6,138 nucleotides of DNA from NCBI GenBank assembly GCA_035628055.1, contig DASPKO010000208.1, positions 1 through 6,138 on the forward strand, read 5' to 3'. Numbering within the stretch: the first letter of the stretch is position 1; every line of letters starts with the position of its first letter. Of this stretch, positions 5,261 through 6,138 are shown piece after piece. The translations under genes and the position numbers were made by a program. The notes under the pieces are model-generated. The model was not told where the DNA came from. It searched no databases and was given only the letters and a program-made list of their open reading frames with translations. Source of the stretch: DASPKO01 sp035628055 (lineage in GTDB: Bacteria > Planctomycetota > Phycisphaerae > Phycisphaerales > UBA1924).

Positions 5261-6138
5261 ATGCGACACACCGCTACCACCGAACCCACTCCTCGCACCG
5301 TACCCACCAACGATCTTGCCCGCACCGGCATTCCCGGCCTCGACCACATCCTGCGTGGTGGGCTACCCCGGCGTCGACTCTACCTGGTTCAGGGTGATCC
5401 GGGCGTGGGCAAGACGACCCTGGCCCTGCAGTTCCTCCTCGAGGGTGTCCGGCTGGGGGAGCGGGTCCTCTACATCACCCTCTCCGAGACGCTCGACGAG
5501 ATGAACGCGGTGACCGCCTCGCACGGGTGGTCGCTGGACCGGGTCGACGTCTTCGAGATGAGTGCTGGCGAGCAGGCCATGTCGGCCCGCTCGACCAACA
5601 CGCTCTTCCATCCTTCCGAGGCCCAGCTCAGCGAGGTCACGCGCCGGCTCACCGCCCTGCTCGCCGAGATCCGCCCGGCGCGCGTGGTCTTCGACTCGCT
5701 CTCCGAGGTCCGGCTCATGGCGGGCGACCCGCTCCGCTATCGGCGCGAGATCCTCGCCCTCAAGGCCGAGCTCGCGGCCCTGGGCGCCACCGTGCTGCTC
5801 CTGGACGACCGGACCGCCGGGGGGGACGACCAGCAGCTCCAGAGCCTGGCCCACGGCGTGATCTCGCTGGCGCGCGAGACCGCCGCCTACGGGCCGGCGC
5901 GCCGGCGGGTCGAGGTCCGCAAGCTGCGCGGCGTGAACTTCCTGGACGGCTACCACGACTTGCGACTGGTGACCGGGGGCCTGGTGGTGTACCCGCGCCT
6001 CGCCGCCGGGGGCGCGAGCCGGCGGGCCGCGCGCACGATCTCGAGCGGGAACCCTGGCCTCGATGAGCTGGTCGGCGGGGGGCTGGACGCCAGCTCGAGC
6101 GTCCTGCTCATGGGGCCCGCGGGCATCGGCAAGTCGAC
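5261..6138 (+). CDS. KaiC-family ATPase (RecA-like, double-domain), N-terminal part
   Basis: A KaiC-like protein cut by the right window edge; 292 codons are visible. The first RecA-type domain (about 18-245) has TGIPGLDHILRGGLP, Walker A GDPGVGKTT at 45-53, the strand VLYITLSET at 69-77 and Walker B VVFDSLSE at 142-149, followed by KLRGVNFLDGYHDLRL. A second domain then starts with SSGNPGLDELVGGGLD and a second Walker A, GPAGIGKS, at the very edge, so the full protein should be a CI-CII tandem. Where cyanobacterial KaiC has a catalytic Glu pair, this protein has S75-E76, as in many non-cyanobacterial KaiC relatives. The start is the first ATG in frame after a TAG at 5147; no clear ribosome-binding site is seen. 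In non-cyanobacterial genomes such proteins often sit beside sensor kinases and receivers and are thought to serve signalling; here two receivers lie divergently. kaiA and kaiB are not visible. The CII phosphorylation sites are outside the window. Confidence 0.92.
   Translation, partial: MRHTATTEPTPRTVPTNDLARTGIPGLDHILRGGLPRRRLYLVQGDPGVGKTTLALQFLLEGVRLGERVLYITLSETLDEMNAVTASHGWSLDRVDVFEMSAGEQAMSARSTNTLFHPSEAQLSEVTRRLTALLAEIRPARVVFDSLSEVRLMAGDPLRYRREILALKAELAALGATVLLLDDRTAGGDDQQLQSLAHGVISLARETAAYGPARRRVEVRKLRGVNFLDGYHDLRLVTGGLVVYPRLAAGGASRRAARTISSGNPGLDELVGGGLDASSSVLLMGPAGIGKS

Noticed and set aside
5363..5956. Minus-strand open frame of 197 codons
   Set aside because: Antisense to the KaiC-like gene, whose sense frame shows Walker A and B motifs.
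1..6138. tRNA, rRNA, CRISPR array, insertion sequence or prophage signals
   Set aside because: Both strands were read for these; no cloverleaf, repeat-spacer pattern, transposase or terminal inverted repeats were found.

Overview
The window is very GC-rich, dense bacterial DNA with third codon positions almost always G or C. It looks chromosomal, with no mobile element, CRISPR array, tRNA or rRNA that I can see. My best guess for the host is a planctomycete of the Phycisphaerales type. That rests on the unusual CsrA, which has a 'GDPKNP' insertion, and on a secreted HEAT-like protein placed next to queuosine genes. It is inference from family knowledge and was not checked against a database.

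Layout, left to right. (1) 2-622, plus strand: the C-terminal part of a glutamate dehydrogenase, cut by the window edge. (2) 720-956, minus strand: csrA, a post-transcriptional regulator, convergent with the dehydrogenase and with a GC-rich hairpin between them. (3) 957-1137: a divergent promoter region. (4) 1138-2127, plus: an exported protein with a helical, HEAT-like N-terminal half. (5) 2148-2864 queC and 2861-3601 queE, plus, with a 4-base GTGA overlap; they encode two enzymes of 7-deazaguanine (preQ0/queuosine) synthesis and may be co-transcribed with the exported protein. (6) 3583-4999, minus: a three-gene unit, in transcription order a NarL/FixJ-type stand-alone receiver, a second stand-alone receiver, and a small HExxH metallopeptidase-like protein whose end overlaps the end of queE. 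(7) 5000-5260: a divergent intergenic region, locally richer in A+T. (8) 5261-6138, plus: the start of a KaiC-family ATPase that runs off the window at the second-domain P-loop.

The most interesting part is the right-hand third. A KaiC-like ATPase is divergent from two output-less receiver proteins and a metallopeptidase-like protein, which suggests a KaiC-linked phosphosignalling locus. The second receiver has a suspicious 5' end: the natural ATGA-overlap start is one frame away from the receiver domain. That receiver and the peptidase also share a reading frame, separated only by a TAG and five codons. I see no fully new system that can be asserted from sequence alone.
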